In this document: positions 1 to 9,987 of the stretch, piece after piece
How positions within the stretch are numbered: position 1 is the stretch's first letter
Layout of the letters: every line of letters starts with the position of its first letter
From: Ascocoryne sarcoides NRRL 50072
Taxonomy: Eukaryota; Ascomycota; Leotiomycetes; Helotiales; Gelatinodiscaceae
NCBI GenBank assembly: GCA_000328965.1
Contig: KB205940.1
Span: 1,380,292-1,444,291, forward strand
Length of the DNA stretch: 64,000 nucleotides
Direction: 5' to 3'
Position numbers and translations under genes: made by a program
The notes under the pieces: generated by a model
Database searches by the model: none
What the model was told of the DNA's origin: nothing
What the model saw: only the letters and a program-made list of their open reading frames with translations

Positions 1-393
1 GGGCAGTCTTATCTTCGCACACTCAATGGTGTTGATAACATTGGTTCTCGGACTGATCAATAAGAGCACTTGAGGTGTGCAGTTTAAGATTGCGCGAGAT
101 TATAAATGACAAGTCTTATAAAAGGTACTAAATTACACGAAAGATTGTCATGCGCGAGTGGTATACCAAACCAGTAGCCGAATGCAGGTCCAGATTAACA
201 GTTGATGGGACGTTCCAGCCGCGGGGTAAGCCAGCTTTCTAGATCATTAGGAAGCGGTATGGATAAATGCTAGAGGAATAGTACGAGTTCCACTTTGTAT
301 ATATTCCATTCAATATTTTTGCGTTTCTCCCCATGCTACACTATTCATTTTAACCACTCTTCTTTAGAGTATACAGCCTATACAACCGTCAAT
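1..393. other. Gene-free left edge
   Basis: No coding stretch is convincing here. It is AT-rich with a purine/pyrimidine-mixed stretch just before the GH10 start and should contain the promoter of the GH10 fragment, but no recognisable TATA or regulator site stands out. Confidence 0.5.
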
Positions 394-779
394 ATGCGTT
401 TCCCATCTCTTTACTCACTTCTCTTTGTCCCCCTCGTCTCAGCCCAACTCAACAAGCTAGCCAAGGAAGCTGGGTTGCTGTATTTCGGCACCGCTACCGA
501 TAATGATGAATTGTCAAATAAGACCTACTTCAGGATCCTGACCGACACCCAAGAATGCGGGCAGTTTACTCCTGCTAATGGAATGAAGGTACAGACTCTT
601 TGTCTCCACTATCTCTCACCAATCAAGTTTCCGATACAGCACCTAACTCTTTATTAACTGCTGACCTCTAAACCTAGTGGTTTGCTATCGAACCCGAACT
701 AAACGTCTTCAACCACAGCCGTGTGGTTCGGCAATCCAGCCCATCTCTGTTTCCCGCCTTCATGAAACTACCCATCTAG
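394..779 (+). pseudogene. 5' fragment of a secreted GH10 endo-1,4-beta-xylanase
   Basis: Exon 1 (394-588, 65 codons) gives a signal peptide ending near VSAQ followed by LNKLAKEAGLLYFGTATDN and a GQFTPANGMK segment, the hallmark N-terminus of fungal GH10 xylanases, which cut the xylan backbone outside the cell. A GTACAG..CTAG intron (589-677) leads in frame into exon 2, which starts W-F-A-I-E-P-E and stays GH10-like for about 14 residues. It then becomes unrelated (SPSLFPAFMKLPI) and stops at 777-779. A full GH10 catalytic domain is about 300 residues, so both catalytic glutamates and most of the barrel are absent. The tail is the reverse complement of the end of the AIM3/BBC1-like gene on the other strand, so the xylanase was cut off by a rearrangement. 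The signal peptide and splice sites still look sound, but the product cannot be an active xylanase. Confidence 0.75.
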
Positions 780-3330
780 AAGTTGAATGATATCACCCCT
801 TGAGACGCCTTCGTGCGTCATGCTTGGGAGTTGAGAGGAGGGTGAGGCGGTGTAGTCATAAATCATATGGCTATGGATAAAGCCTTTGCTAACGAAATAA
901 GGTTCCTCACCCCTCTGCCGACATCTAGAAGAGATGGCTTCCAGAGCATCTCTCGCTAAAGTCCAACACTCGCCATTCCCAATATGTCTCCCGATTTGAG
1001 CCTCGCACAACTTAGCCACAGACTCCGAATAACAAGTTTCAATCCAGGTCAACAAGCCGACCCCCTAACAAAACCGAAATAGAATTATACAGAAAGCGAT
1101 AAGAATAAAAAATTCAACTCACCTCGCGCGACACTCCTCCAGCTGGCTCCTCCCCAACCTTTTCAGCCCTTTATGGTGCCTCTGCTGCGCCTTCACTGTG
1201 CCACTGGGATCTCTATCCTCCCACTCCCACCGCGTCTTCGTTCGCGAATTGTCTTGGAAACGTACATGTAAGATGAGGACGTGGGTCTTAGGACGGGAGA
1301 GGGAGAAGCTCGTCGAGCGGCCGGAGTTTGCTTGCGTGGGGGCGGAGCCGGCGCGGATGAGTGTGGGTGGTATGATGAGGGGCGATGAGGTGAACCAGAG
1401 GGTATCGAGGGAGAGGGGGAGGTCGGGGATGGGAGTAGGGGTGGGATTGGTGGGTTGTTGAGCTACGGGGCTAGGGTTTTGGTTTCCCTGGTCTTAAGGT
1501 TGTTGGGAATGAGGCTATGGTTGGAGTTGTGGTTGATTGGGATCAAGGGGTGTTCTTGGTTGACCTGGACGTCTTCGATGGCGGCTTTGTTGAGGGCTTT
1601 CAGCATTGTGGATCTCAAATCTGAGTCTTGTAAAGGGTATTTTGTGGACAATATTGTTAGCCGTTTCTCCTGGAGATGTTGGGAGGCAAGTTTGAATGCA
1701 AACGAAAGATATAGGCTAGATCAATTCCCTTTATAACAGCTTGAAACCTAATCATCTTGACTCATGAATGGAAGCGTATTTTCTATTCCCTTAATCATTT
1801 ACCCCTTTCCTTCCATTCATGGTCAATTGATGTAGTAGATTAATCAGAAGACACCAGAGATAACACTTGTGACTTGATGTCTAACTGTTAAACAGCATAG
1901 AAGCCATCTTTGAATAGTGTCATATTTAGACATGCAATTGCCCTAAGCCAAGTTACGAGAATAGAGTTGGTATGAAATAGTGGCCTGGTGAGGGCTTGCA
2001 CAGGCAAATTTGGAGAAGACCACTTTACGTTACAAGTATTTAAAAGCAGCTAGGAGGCTAATTAATAATACATAGCTTTCACTTACGAGGACGGCTTCGG
2101 TCTAGTTGCTAAATTTATCAAAGGTGGAGTTCCTGAGTTATTCCTCATGCCAGCTACAGATAACCCCTTCTTTTTCGCAGGAGGCGGAGGTGGTTTCTTC
2201 TTCCCCAGCGCACCCAGAGCCGGCGAGTTCGTATTATCTACCATCTCAATCTGAGGACTTTCCGCCACTGGTGATTGTGACTGCATCCCACTGTAACTGC
2301 CAACCTTATCTGATATCCCGTATTTTGTATTCAACTTATTCGCTGATTGCCATCCCGATTTGACTTGCTCTCCATGCCTTTCTCGAAAGTTATTTGCTGT
2401 ACTTGCTGCCTTCTTGGCATCGCTAAAAGATACAGATGAAGGGTCATTTCGGAAGGAAGATGCTGTTTTCAAAGCCTCTTGTTTCTGAGCGAATGTGGTG
2501 CCCTCACTTGGACTCTCAGGCTTGGGAGACGAGAACCGGGAGAATCGGGATTGGAGTTCGTTAAGCTGAGAAGCATTTCCCGAATGTGATGCTGGTGCTG
2601 GACTTCGAGATGAAGAAGTAGTCATAGGGGGGGGTAGTGATGGTTTCCCTCTCGAGCTGGATCCTCCCCCAATGCCGAAACCTGGAACTGTAACACCTGC
2701 AGCGCCCAGCCTATTTAAAGCCCCTTGATTTAATACTCCCCTGTGAGCGTCAGGTTCGTCTGTAGAACTGTGTGCGGGGAGTGGAGGGAAAGGAGCGGGA
2801 TTTGAGTTCTGCCTTGGTGGTAATCTGGGGGGAAGACCTGGCGGTTTTGGCTTGCTTGCGGAAACAGGAGTTCGGCCATCCGCACCATCTTTTCGGCCTG
2901 GTGGGGGAGGCAAATGGGCAGTCGACAAACCAGTTGTATCTACACGGTATGGAACAGAAGGCGACTTGGGTTTCACTGCCTCCTCCGCTTCTCCTTGCGC
3001 TTCCTCCTCCGCTTCTTGCAAGGCGCGTATTTGATCCTGTGATAAGGGTGCCCCGAGTCCACTTCTATCTGCTGTTGTTTGATTTGACATAGCTGCTCCG
3101 CCATGATAGTTGATATGCTTTGGGGGCGGTCCGAAGGCAGAAGGGTCTTTCAGTTGTGATATTGGTTGAGAGATATGTTCGCTGGCTGCTGAGGTCGAGT
3201 CTTTCCCTTTGCCCATCCACCCAGCCAGTTGACCTATGCCCTTGTAGTCTCCTCGCCACGATTCCTTCGACTTCCCATCTTTGCCTTTCGGGTGCCAGCC
3301 ACCCTTTATAGTATCTCTGATGCCCGACAT
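768..3330 (-). pseudogene. AIM3/BBC1-like proline-rich actin-patch protein, decayed C-terminus
   Basis: Exon 1 (3330-2087) starts MSGIRDTIKGGWHPKGKDGK and encodes about 414 residues of low complexity: PPPP tracts (KKKPPPPPAKKK, LPPRLPPRQ), a QxEALKTASSFRNDP segment and an Ala/Lys helix. This matches the disordered N-terminal half of fungal AIM3/BBC1 (myosin tail-interacting, SH3-ligand) proteins. A consensus donor GTAAGT follows. The C-terminal AIM3/BBC1 domain can be read at about 1455-1123 (DTLWFTSSPL..., a WEWEDRDPSGTVKAQQRHHK segment) and 1064-768 (IGRHIGNGECWTLARDALEAI, GVSRGDIIQLLDG). These two pieces flank a 58-bp intron (1065-1122) but sit in incompatible phases by my reading. The 1460-2087 part cannot be joined cleanly, and the domain ends early at the GH10 junction. 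I read this as a truncated, probably non-functional gene. A second possibility is a working gene with mis-assigned introns. Confidence 0.55.
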
Positions 3331-3856
3331 TGGCAATGATGATGAAAAGATTGATTTAGGTGACGTCGGCTTTGGCGGGGCTTCGTAGTGAGGGTTGTAT
3401 ATAGCGAGAGCAGGAGTGTCTTTATAATTTCATCCTCACTGTTTTTTCTCTTGTTCAGTTGTCCATCTTACTCTTCTGGAGTTTTATCCTCCTATTTAAT
3501 CTTGGACTCAGTGCTTTGGCCCTTATTATGAATCCTTTTAATGATTAATTTTCTCTGTCTTGGTCTTATGTATATTAATCTGTCGCCTACTATATCATTT
3601 AGTCTTGCATCTTAATTGCTAGAATATACTACATAGCAGTAAAAGTCTCTTCGATCACTTTCAAGGTTTTTAAGTGTCTATAACGGTTTCATGCTCATTT
3701 AGAGCAGGAAAAGTGGTTAGTCAAGCGCTAGAACTTGTGACCTTGCTCAACATATCAAAGCTATTTTAGGTTGAGTATCCTAAGCAACAAAAATGCTTGA
3801 AGAAGATCTATAAAATACTCCGGCCTTTCATGCTTTGCATTCCCCTTCACCTTTGA
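3331..3856. other. Gene-free, AT-rich
   Basis: This is the upstream region of the AIM3/BBC1-like gene, with a pyrimidine-rich stretch at about 3430-3520, followed by AT-rich sequence leading to the BTB relic. No coding signal was seen. Confidence 0.5.
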
Positions 3857-4322
3857 ATGAAAAAGTTTCACTTTTCAACTTTCAAGGAAGGCCAAACGCA
3901 AGCCCTTGAGCTTCCGGAGGATTCGATCTTGCATTTCGAGCTTCTGATCGAGTTCGTCATGTCAGGTGCATTTTCAAAGGATTCAGCAAAGGTTGTCACG
4001 GAGACTTGGGATATTAAAAAGTACATGGAGTTCATTCGATATACTCATAAATATGACCTTAGAGTGATAAGCACTGAGTTGGTCTACGATTTTCCAATGC
4101 TATCGCATCCCTGACACGCTGAAAGACGAGCATATTGAATTGGTCTTTGCGGCCGTGCCAGAAGGAAATAGGCTTCGTCGCTTGATTGCAGTAGTGGCTT
4201 TGGAACAAGGGATTACAATGCACCATAACTTCGTGGTTCAAGAGAGGCAGGTGGACGGCTTCGCAGTAGAGGTGCTTGATGAGATTCGGACAAACAATTT
4301 AAAGAGACCGGGTTGTTGGTGA
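3857..4322 (+). pseudogene. BTB/POZ protein relic, 5'-truncated and frameshifted
   Basis: The first reading frame (3857-4114) contains STFKEGQTQALELPEDS, the conserved middle of the BTB/POZ fold that in fungal BTB proteins follows SPVFxxAFNGxF. It goes on through a helix ending YTHKYDLRVISTELVYD and then stops. The family's next segment, DTLKDEHIELVFAAVPEGN plus a hydrophobic helix (RLRRLIAVVALEQG), continues in another frame from about 4090 to 4322, so one small indel separates the halves. The BTB N-terminus (about 40 residues) is missing: the sequence before 3857 does not encode it in any frame. BTB proteins normally dimerise and often act as substrate adaptors for cullin-3 ligases. This copy is dead. 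Two more broken BTB genes lie at 24-28 kb. Confidence 0.7.
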
Positions 4323-4877
4323 GGCTGAAGATCAAGCTACGACCGTGGTTTTCTCGCAGATAGAAACTAGCAACATTCGACTGTATCCTAGGCGGAACCG
4401 GCGTCTGGTAAAGAACAAAAGATACTGCGCACGGGCAAATAATAAAAGCATGGCCTTTTAGTACTATAATAGTCCCAGATATCAAACCTATGCATGTGAA
4501 AGTCGCTTTTTAGAACGAACCTAAGGAGTATGCTGTATGCCCTATGTCTTACTACTCACGCATCCAGCAAAGAAGCTCCAGAAAGGATATCATATCAGTG
4601 ATGAGAGCAGAGCTTGTAGATGGCGCATTCGGAGATTTACTAAAGTCTAAGTAGATAAGTGCTAAATCAAATGTGTCAGTGCTTAGATATACAAGTTTAC
4701 TTGTAATAGCTCGTTTGATATATAAGCATTTCCATGCGGTACTACACAACTTTAGAGACTGCTCTTTGCGGCATGCCAATTCTCATCAAAGCTAATTATT
4801 GCCTAAGAGAAATTACTTTGCCATTCATATCGTCATTCGTCATTGTAAAAAGTCATAATTCATCTCTTCCCCCACCT
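4323..4877. other. Gene-free spacer
   Basis: AT-rich sequence between the BTB relic and the 3' end of the GH39-like gene. I see no coding, RNA or repeat signal in it. Confidence 0.5.
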
Positions 4878-6371
4878 TCAATGCAACTTAAATTCAAAAG
4901 CATACGCAGTGGAGTTGTCAGTCTGATAGACCGGGAACGTAACTTTATTCCCGGAATAAGAGTGCGCATACCATCCAAGATCATTCGGTGCATCAACCTC
5001 CCCAAAATGACCTCCGGTAAATGAGAACCCGAATGTATGGATCTTCAGCGATCCAGATTTTGGCAGTCCGACAGCTGAGAGGTCTTCGATGGTGATTTGC
5101 CATGTCCCGGTAGTAATCCGAGCACCGGTCAAAACTCTAACTGTATCCGACCCGACCACAGCGAAGGTGTCGAGTAACATGTCTTCAGTAGGGGAAGTGC
5201 CCACACGGTGACCTTGCATTTGTTGGTTGTAATATTTGTAGACTTGATAATCACCATTGGGGAAATAGCCTCCTTCTGTGTAGCTGTATGACGAAGTGGT
5301 TGCATTAGGCTTCGACACTAAACTGCCCATGAAATCATGAAGTTGGTTACCGCTAAGCCAGTTCCCTCGAAGACCGTGTGCATTGATTCTCTCGAGTTGT
5401 GAAATCCACCACGCAGAGCCCGCAGGGCATTCCTCGTTGTAGACTGCATATTCGTTGATGTTGATTTGCCGTTGAGGGAGGCCATAAGTGCTCAGCATAG
5501 TTTCTAGTACCCCGAAAGAAGTTGGTATGTCCCCATCAAACCCTTCCATATGCCAGGCATATTGATCAGGAATACTGTCATTTGTCTTGATGAAACTGAG
5601 GAAGTTGGTCCACCCTGTTGCTGTTAGATTTCCTTGCTGTAATTGATTATAAACATCAACTTACAGTCGTTGGTCAAATCGGGTTTGCCAGCATAGGCCG
5701 GCCCACTCAGCAGAACAGTGGGCAATTCCTTTCTAAGGCGGTGGTATGTTCGACCCCACATTTGAATGTATTGTGACTGGGAGCGAGTCCAGAAATATAT
5801 GAGATCCGGCTCATTCCAAATATCAATTAGTAGTGCATCGGTGGCATGGTTCGCCTTGATATCAGAAATGAAGTGTGTGAGGTAGTTGTCCCAATCACTC
5901 CAGTCACCATTGTCACCAGGATAAGGTGCACTGCTATTCTGGGTTCCATCTGCTCCCCATAAGTCATGAATCAGAAAAATGAACTGGGCATTATATTTGC
6001 GTGCGGTCCTATAGTTAGAAAGAGCAGAGGCGAATCGAAGCTAAAATTGGAGTAGGCGTGAGTGACAAGCAGACGATCACCAAGAGAGAACATCATCCCA
6101 CCTCATATTCTGAAAGCCCCCATATCCACCCGAGGCCAGGCGCTGCCACTTGAGCACCACCAGCTCTGGCATAGTTGAAGCCCATGTCGGTGTAAAAGTG
6201 GTCTGGAATTTGGTTTGGCGCATCTGGGATACCATAGATAAAGCCGGAGGCATAGTGGGATGTAGGTCCGGTGTTGTTCCCTAGGTTGACGACGGATGTG
6301 CCCTGAACTCGTCTGACAAGAGGACTGGCTGCTGTGGAGACAACAAGCAATAGCGGGAGGAGAGCAACCAT
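4878..6371 (-). CDS. Secreted GH39-like glycoside hydrolase
   Basis: Three exons (6371-6102, 6040-5665, 5614-4878) join in phase through 61- and 50-bp GT..AG introns to give 460 residues. A signal peptide (MVALLPLLLVVSTAASPLVRR) is followed by a clan GH-A type barrel. The acid/base motif W-N-E-P is at residues 165-168 (E167), and a candidate nucleophile sits in ININEYAVYNEE (E270). A beta-rich C-terminal part ends with GWYAHSYSGNKVTF. The layout resembles fungal secreted proteins grouped with GH39 (beta-xylosidase/alpha-L-iduronidase-like). The exact substrate is inferred, not shown: beta-xylosyl or arabinosyl groups of hemicellulose are likely given the GH10 relic, GH127 gene and sugar transporter nearby. 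The gene is intact, with no stops or phase breaks. Its promoter carries the 15-bp element at 6786-6800. Confidence 0.75.
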
Positions 6372-7280
6372 CTTGGAGACTCAATCAAAAGATGTGTAAA
6401 CAAGCTGAAGTGCGAGCTGATTTGTTTTAGCTGTAAGAAACATACAATACTTGCCTTTTATAACCCTCTCCGGAAGAATGCATATTTTTGCAGTGGGGAT
6501 CGCTGAGCTACTTCGAGCCTTTCCCCTCATGTCTATACCTCTTGGAGTTGCGACTGTCTGTCCCCCGCTATCGCCATCCCCATCTTGACGTTGGGTCCCG
6601 GTGGTACATCCCCAGATCAACCCGCATTTCATGTGGCACTAATATAGACAAGACCCATGATCATGATCCTTGAGGAAGATATCACGCTCTTTGCGGGGAG
6701 AGATGGAGAAATGCGAGACCGGTTAGCAAATGAAGACGGTGAAGATCACGAACTGTATTGAGAGTTATCCGGAGGGCGGTCCCCACCCCCACCGCTACGG
6801 TGATCCGGGAACCGAGCTACAGCTTCATCCCATCGCAACTCGCCTAGTAGTTGCATCGGAGCTCTTCTCAAGGAAGCTTACTTTGCAACTACGTAGCTGC
6901 TGGGTAGCGGAGGGGGGGGATGATGTGCTTATTGTTATAATCATGAGACGCTTACGGCATAGCTACTTGACGGAAGGGTTCCATCCTTCATCGCCCAACT
7001 TTTACGCGAAGACCACTTGAGATTTTGGCAGGTTCAGAGTCCTTTCAAAGCGGTGTTAAGGACTGAACTGTATTGAGAAGTAAAGACTCTCGAATATGGC
7101 ATCACTAGAAGGGTTGAACACTTTACCGATGCAGAGTGGGAAAGTAAACATCAAAAGCGAGATTCTTTTTGAAGGAGAACGAATATCTTATAATTTGTAG
7201 TAGGCACGAAATCATGCCCACTACTCTCATCTCATATCTATAGCTTTGAGTACTGTGAAAAAATTACAACATAAAGATTT
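6372..7280. other. Promoter region of the GH39-like gene and 3' flank of GH127
   Basis: No gene seen. It carries a C-rich block with the shared 15-bp element (6786-6800), and the sequence from about 7020 to 7280 is AT-rich 3' flank of the GH127 gene. Confidence 0.55.
6786..6800. promoter_or_regulatory. Shared C-rich/CCG-N3-CGG element, copy 1
   Basis: CCCCCACCGCTACGG, identical to 9685-9699. It contains CCG-CTA-CGG, a paired-triplet arrangement of the kind bound by Zn(II)2Cys6 dimers, and CCCCAC, which fits the CreA/Mig1 consensus read on the other strand. It lies about 415 bp upstream of the GH39-like start codon. The function is inferred. Confidence 0.45.
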
Positions 7281-9487
7281 TTAACATCGCTCGGTCTTCC
7301 TGCGAATTCCTACACGCATATGTCCCCTACCTCCACGATTATCACGAAGGGCGTATGGGACGAAGTTCAAAACCCCCCCTTCCTGATAACCCTTGAGAGA
7401 AACAGAGGCAGCTGGACTAAGCCTGGTGTCGACAGACAAGAAGGATCCAGCGTTATGCATCTTCAACCCAACGTATGGCTCTCCAAGTTCCTCGGCTCCC
7501 ACTTCCTCTTCCTCAATGGTTCCCTTTGGATCAAGAACGAGACTCTTGAAATGGTCTTGTACCCATGAATTGTCAAAGTCCTCGACACAGTATACGATGG
7601 GACCTCTAGCAAGCGCTATGATATCTTGGTTTGTGTATGGATGAGGCGAAATGAATCTTGGCTTCATGGGAATATTCAATTCGAACTTGGGGTTAGCCTG
7701 CAACCAGCCCGAGGGAATTGTCAAGTAGTTTTTCTCTACGTGGGCATTGGGCAACAGCGGCGAAATCTAGTTATGTTAGCATAGCCTCGAGGTAGTCTCC
7801 TTCAAGCTTACCTGCCAACATTCATCTGCCCATGCTGGAAGCCTGAGCTTGATTGTCGTCGGGATGTTAGCAGAGTTCTCAACGCTGAACTCTATCTTGC
7901 CATCCCATGGCCAGTTGGACTTCTGCTCTAGCTTCACCACGTCCTTCCCAACGGCAACCTCCAAAACAGCCGATGAGTACATGTGAACGTTGACTTGCAC
8001 TGTTTTCTTCTCCAGATCTGCTTGGGATGACCAAAGATATCCCCCAATGTACCCCAGAAGTCGGGTCACATTTGGCGGGCAGCATGCGCAAGTGAACCAC
8101 TCAGCTCGTTTGGAGAGATCGGTGTCACTCGATGCCATTTGGTTGACGTATGTAAATTTCTTCCCATTGGCTGACATGCCGGTCATCGCAGCATTGTAAA
8201 AGCACAATTCCATGATGTCTCCATACTTTCCATCGAGATCTAGCTACAAGTTGTTAGCGATTGTTGCAGTGCTGACCTTGGATACATACCTGAAGCATTC
8301 TTTCAGCAAGCATCATGACACCGATGGCTGCGCAAGTCTCTGCGTAGCAGCCACCTTCGTCTGTTGATGATGGCAAGAAGTAATCTATTCCAAACCCTTC
8401 CCATTGTTTTATGGCTCCAATTCCTCCAGTGAGGTACATTTTCTTGTCGACCATGTCCGTCCACAACCGCTCTACAGCTGCCCGCTTGAGGCTGTCGCCA
8501 ATCGAGTTTCCATTACGAATCAGATCAGCCACGGCTGTGAGAAGGTACATCGCACGTACGCTATGCCCCTCGATTGTCTCTTGCTCGATGATTGGCTTGT
8601 GTGCCTGTTGGTACCTGCATAACACCGAAAGCTTAGCTGTCCGTCTCTTGAATGGGGTTGTGGCTAACCTACGACCAGCTCTTGTTTACCGGCCAATAGC
8701 AAGGCCTTTCGTTTTCACGATCGCCTCTGATCTCGGCCTCTACTTCGTAGTAATGGCGCCCGTCAACTCCCTTCGGGTTCCCACGCTCTTCTAAGAAGTA
8801 CCGCGCAAGTTCAAGGTGCTTTGGATCTCCCGTCTTTGCATGCAATCTCAAGAGGGCCAGTTCAATTTCTGGATGACCCGGATAGCCATGCTTCTGGCCC
8901 TTTTTGGGGCCGAAGGTGTTGTACAACAGTTCGGTGTATTTGAGTATCGGCTCCAGCATCAAATCGTTGCCATAATGCTCCTTGTGTGCTAAGGCTCCTT
9001 CGATCAGATGCCCAGCATTGTATCTATGGCAACCTATCAGCACACCTGCTCGCCCTTTGTTAAGGGCCGTATATGCTCACAGTTCATGGAGATCCCGGAG
9101 GTTTGTAAAGCGCTTGTCTGGTTCTACAACTGTGAAGTGGATGTTGAGGTATCCATCAGGCTGCTGGGCAGAACGAATCATCTCAACCAACTCTTTCACT
9201 GCAGCGTCAATCTCTTCATTCTCTTTCCAGCGCAAGAAATAGCAGGCGCCCTCAATCCACTTCGCAACGTCAGAGTCCCAAAACAAGTGATTGGGGACCG
9301 GCCAGACATCTGGCTTGTCGCTGTAACACTCGTGCCATTTTAATTTAAAGGCATCATATCGCCCAGTCGTTTTTAGCACATTCAATTGATACAATAGAGT
9401 GTTAGAATACACCACTTCACGTCTCTGGCTGATGAAGCTTGGTGAAGTGAAAGTAGTGTTGGTGAAGGTGTTTTGGGGGTACGCCAT
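7281..9487 (-). CDS. GH127 beta-L-arabinofuranosidase (DUF1680)
   Basis: Five exons (9487-9081, 9023-8673, 8614-8290, 8243-7812, 7766-7281) join in phase through 45-58-bp introns into 666 residues, close to the usual family size. GH127 enzymes release beta-linked L-arabinofuranose, using a zinc-bound cysteine as nucleophile. The required residues are present: acid/base Glu in KQWEGF (about E325), the AETCA pair (E345, C347), and the double Cys in TCACCPPN (C415-C416), which match the zinc/nucleophile set known from the bacterial HypBA1 enzyme. There is no signal peptide (MAYPQNTFTNTTF...), so the enzyme is probably cytosolic and acts on short oligosaccharides or glycosides after import. It is divergent from the MFS sugar transporter with a 500-bp shared promoter holding the 15-bp element, which supports co-regulation and import-coupled catabolism. 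Confidence 0.9.
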
Positions 9488-9987
9488 GGCCGCGAGAAGT
9501 CAATTGACGAAGCGTGTTTGTGCAAAGCTCAGATTACCTCGAGCAAACTCGACCGGAACCTCTACATATAATCGGGCGACGAAGGAGAGCAAAGTTCACA
9601 AAGGCTCCATACTTCCACCTCGTCGTACTTCAGACCACCGGTGATCAGGCAAAATCCTTAACTACCACCTCCGGACCTCGCTCCCCCCCACCGCTACGGA
9701 CACCAAATACTGCGGAGGCATTTCCTCGCTAACCCTCGCCCGGCTAGCTTGTTATTTACTCACTTACCCCGGTGTGTTTCTGTCACTCCGCATTCCCACA
9801 CTACCCCACCACAAGAGACGACCCACCGGGAGTTCGTTGTCTCGTACCACCATTTAATCCTCAATCCACGCAGGCACGCCAAGTATATGATACTCGCCAT
9901 GGGACGGAAAAAAATGCAATCCTAATTCACCATCAATCTTTTTCCTCTCTCGTTACCCTTCAAAAATTTAAAACGAGATTTTTTACC
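9488..9987. promoter_or_regulatory. Divergent promoter between GH127 and the MFS transporter
   Basis: This 500-bp interval serves both genes. It contains the 15-bp element at 9685-9699, C-rich tracts, and a T/A-rich leader (TTTTTACC) just before the transporter ATG at 9988. No other gene is visible in it. Confidence 0.5.
9685..9699. promoter_or_regulatory. Shared C-rich/CCG-N3-CGG element, copy 2
   Basis: Exact copy of the element at 6786-6800, on the same strand. It is about 200 bp from the GH127 start and about 290 bp from the transporter start, inside their divergent promoter. Role as a zinc-cluster and possibly CreA site is inferred. Confidence 0.45.
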
